From Aquilaria yunnanensis (lineage: Eukaryota > Streptophyta > Magnoliopsida > Malvales > Thymelaeaceae): a stretch of 64,000 nucleotides of DNA. The number at the start of each line of letters is the position of its first letter. The stretch's first letter is position 1. Location of the stretch: contig CM077593.1 of assembly GCA_039654915.1 (NCBI GenBank), positions 40,518,501 through 40,582,500 of the forward strand, given 5' to 3'. The position numbers and the translations under genes were made by a program. The notes below the pieces were generated by a model. It did no database searches and was not told the DNA's origin. It saw nothing but the letters and a program-made list of their open reading frames with translations. This document shows, piece after piece, positions 61,467-64,000 of the stretch.

Positions 61467-64000
61467 ATGGTTGATACGAGGTCTGGAATTTCGAGGGGGA
61501 CTAGGGAACCTGGTGAAGGTTCTAGTGACCCAGTTGTGGCGAGGTTGGATGAGATATCCAGAGTGCTACAGAGTTTGACTGAGACTATGTCTCAGGTGGC
61601 ACAGGGTATGAACACTCTTGTAACAAAGATGTTCAGAGATTATGAGGACAGAGGTGTTGTCCAGGAGGAAGTTGAGCCACAACAGGAACAGGAAAGGCAT
61701 GCTGAGCAACAGCAAGTGCCTAGAGCTCAGTAACCCAGAAATCAAGTTCTTGAGGAGGTTGAAGAACCAGAGATGATGGAGGCTCCAAGGAGGGGAGACA
61801 CTCCACATCAGATGAGACTGTTAGAGAAGTTCAAGACAGTTGATCCACCTAGCTTCGACGGGACAGGAGATCCTGATAGAGCAGAGGATTGGTTGTCTGT
61901 TATGAACCGCCTCTTTACTTGTGGTGGTTATGAGACAGAGCAGAGGATGGTTCTAGTACCTTTCTTTCTGAGAGGGAGAGCCAGTCTTTGGTGGGACGAC
62001 GTGATGGAGTTATTGAGGGAGAGTAATGGCACTCGTCCAGAGCACAAGAAAAAGGTGCTCAAGTGGTCAGACTTCGAAAAGAAGTTTAGACAGGAGTATA
62101 TCAGTGAAGCTGCACAGGATCAGAGGAGGATCCAGTTTGAGAATCTGACACAGGGGGAGATGTCAGTACGAGAGTATGAGCAGCGCTACAACTCACTTAT
62201 CCGGTATGCTCCATATATGTTGGGAAATGAGGAGCTGAAAGCCAAGAAGTTTTCCCATGGCCTGAAGCCTATTTTCAGGAGGTATATGGCGACAGTTGAC
62301 ATCAGGAGTTATCGCCAGATGGTTCAGAAGGCATTGGCATTAGAAAGGGAATTCGAGGATTCCAGAGCACCTGTGAAAAAGGTGGAAGCTGGGCCATCTA
62401 ATTTGGGGAAAAGTGCTGGAAAGCGACCAATGGTAGGGAACCAGGATCCATCTAAGAGGAGGAGGACAGGTGTGTGTCCTAGGTGCAGACGGTTCCATGG
62501 TGGAAGACCATGTACACTGGGCACAGATATTTGTAATGTCTGTGGTCAGAGAGGGCATTGGGCCAGGGACTGCCCAAGAGTTCGATCAGTTACAGGTCCA
62601 TCTCGGGTTTTACCTCCAGTACCGCTTGCTATTGGGAACCGGCCTGGAGTAGTTGCTGCAGCAGTGAACCCAAGAGTGTTCACTTTGACGAACCAGGCGG
62701 CCAGAGAACCGCCAGCTGTACGAGGTAATTTTACTTTTCTGAGCAGTAGTGTTAGAGTGCTTTTCGATACGGGAGCTACTCTTTCAGTGATATCTTCTGC
62801 CTTGGTAGATAAGCATAGTTTACAGCGTGAAATTGCGGGTGAGTTGAGACTCATCAGGACTGCAGGGAGAGGTTTTATTGTGACCAATGAAGTGGTTACT
62901 AGGTATCCTTTGCAGTTAGGTGATCATGACTTTTGTTGTGAGTTGTGGGTGATTGAGTTGAAATCATATGACCTGGTGCTGGGAATGGATTGGTTGAGTA
63001 AGCACAAGGCACAAATTAACTGTGCGAATCACTCAGTTGACATCATTGATGCTCAGGGGGCTAGAGTGACTTGCACAGGAGGGTTGGCATCTAGTGCTAA
63101 GAGTTTACACCTTAGACTTGTAGATACCATCCCTGTAGTTGGTGAAGAGGAGTATTATTCGTTGAATGGAGTAACTATAGAGGAAGAATTGGGAAGCATT
63201 TCTGTAGCTAATCAGTTTCCTGAGGTGTTTCCAGTGGAGTTACCTGGGTTACCACCTAGGAGGGATACTGAGTTTGCTATCCATCTGCAACCAGGGGTTG
63301 AGCCTATTTCAGTACCACCTTATAGGATGTCGGCTCCTGAGATGGATGAGTTGAAGAAGCAGTTGGAGGAACTGCTAGGGAAAGGTTTCATAAGACCGAG
63401 TGTATCACCGTGGGGAGCTCCAGTATTATTTGTGAAGAAGAAGGATGGAACTTTCAGGTTGTGCATCGATTACAGGAAGTTGAATGCAGTGACAGTTAAG
63501 AATAAGTATCCACTTCCTAGAATTGATGATTTGTTTGACAGACTCAGAGGAGCGAGAGTGTTTTCCAGGATTGATCTTCGGTCTGGGTATTTCCAGATCA
63601 GAGTTAAGGAGGAAGACATTCCGAAGACTGCCTTCAGGACAAGGTACGGGCATTATGAGTATACGGTTATGCCTTTTGGTGTGACTAATGCTCCAGCAGT
63701 GTTTATGGAAGCTATGAATCGGATCTTTAAGCCATTTCTGGATCAGTTTGTTGAGGTCTTCATCGATGATATTCTGATCTATTCACAGTCTATAGCAGAG
63801 CATGAGGAGCACCTTAGAACGGTTTTGCAAGTGCTGAAGGATAATCAGTACTATGCAAAATTTTCTAAGTGTGAGTTTTGGTCCGAGAGGATTCAGTTTT
63901 TGGGGCATATTATCAGTGCTCAAGGTTTGTCAGTTGATCCTGAAAAGGTTCAAGCAGTGGTTGATTGGAAGAGACCGACTACAGTTACAGAGGTCAGGAG
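61467..64000 (+). CDS. gag-pol: Chromovirus C gag-pol, partial, with one stop in gag
   Basis: The ATG at 61467 starts MVDTRSG, 125 bp after the PBS. A TAA at 61731-61733 interrupts gag after codon 88. The same frame is then open to the window end, about 755 codons. Domains: gag core ([29 protein letters not shown]); zinc knuckle [14 protein letters not shown] near 62538-62579, preceded by a [13 protein letters not shown] motif; protease [13 protein letters not shown] near 62760; RT with [26 protein letters not shown] and the catalytic [10 protein letters not shown] near 63760; then [14 protein letters not shown]. The isolated TAA is probably a recent mutation, though readthrough or a downstream start cannot be excluded. 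Integrase lies beyond the window. Confidence 0.9.

Larger units (their letters stand above)
58816..64000 (+). mobile_element. Chromovirus C: 5' part of a Ty3/gypsy element, runs off the window
   Basis: A 2,508-bp LTR, an initiator tRNA-Met primer-binding site and gag-protease-RT in plus orientation are inserted in the Tat3 protease region. The LTR length and the MVDTRSG gag start suit a Tekay/Del-like chromovirus, but the integrase and chromodomain lie outside the window, so lineage is inferred. Only one stop was seen in the coding part. Confidence 0.9.

Overview
This window looks like heterochromatic DNA from a flowering plant with a repeat-rich genome. Every recognisable coding region belongs to an LTR retrotransposon. 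No host gene, tRNA, rRNA or CRISPR array could be supported. The order of pol domains, primer-binding sites complementary to plant initiator tRNA-Met or tRNA-Asp-like tRNAs, chromodomain-bearing Ty3/gypsy elements and Tat-type dual RNase H all point to an angiosperm. The species cannot be named from this sequence.

Layout, left to right. (1) 5-12589 is a solo Ty1/copia LTR split by a complete Tat-lineage Ty3/gypsy element, Tat1, at 737-11899 (minus). (2) 12590-about 13319 is a diverged Tat-type LTR. (3) About 13320-32662 is an old chromovirus (plus) with decayed gag, protease, RT, RNase H, integrase, chromodomain and 3' LTR. It is split by a very young non-autonomous 12,085-bp element at 16812-28896 with two 4,497-bp LTRs (LARD-like). 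(4) 32663-36389 is the 3' end of an old Tat element (plus). (5) 36390-39014 is the end of another chromovirus (minus), carrying a solo Copia LTR at 36818-38233. (6) 39015-56071 is a second Tat element, Tat2 (minus). Its LTR is split by a Copia element at 39573-47959, which in turn carries a solo Tat LTR at 44980-45846. (7) 56072-58815 is the 5' end of a third Tat element, Tat3 (plus). (8) 58816-64000 is the 5' part of a chromovirus running off the window. Matching 5-bp target duplications (acatg, gaaca, aatgc, cctgg, cagtg, and the visible four bases of agagc) confirm six of the insertions.

The most interesting system is in the Tat elements. Besides gag-pol, they carry a second gene downstream of pol on the opposite strand, with its own G-box/TATA promoter and three spliceosomal introns. 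It encodes an about 708-residue protein: an N-terminal domain resembling the plant 'putative gypsy type transposon' (Transposase_28) family, a low-complexity basic/acidic middle and a C-terminal coiled coil. Three copies (Tat1, Tat2 and the much older relic) keep the same three intron positions. Tat1 has the only unbroken copy. Gag-pol and this gene are transcribed toward each other across an array of short tandem repeats.

Activity state. Tat1 has nearly identical LTRs, and its gag-pol is interrupted by one nonsense codon. The LARD-like element is the youngest insertion seen, with one LTR mismatch found by eye. Tat2, the Copia element and the older chromoviruses are broken by several nonsense and frameshift changes. 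The rightmost chromovirus is open for at least 2.2 kb after one early stop in gag.
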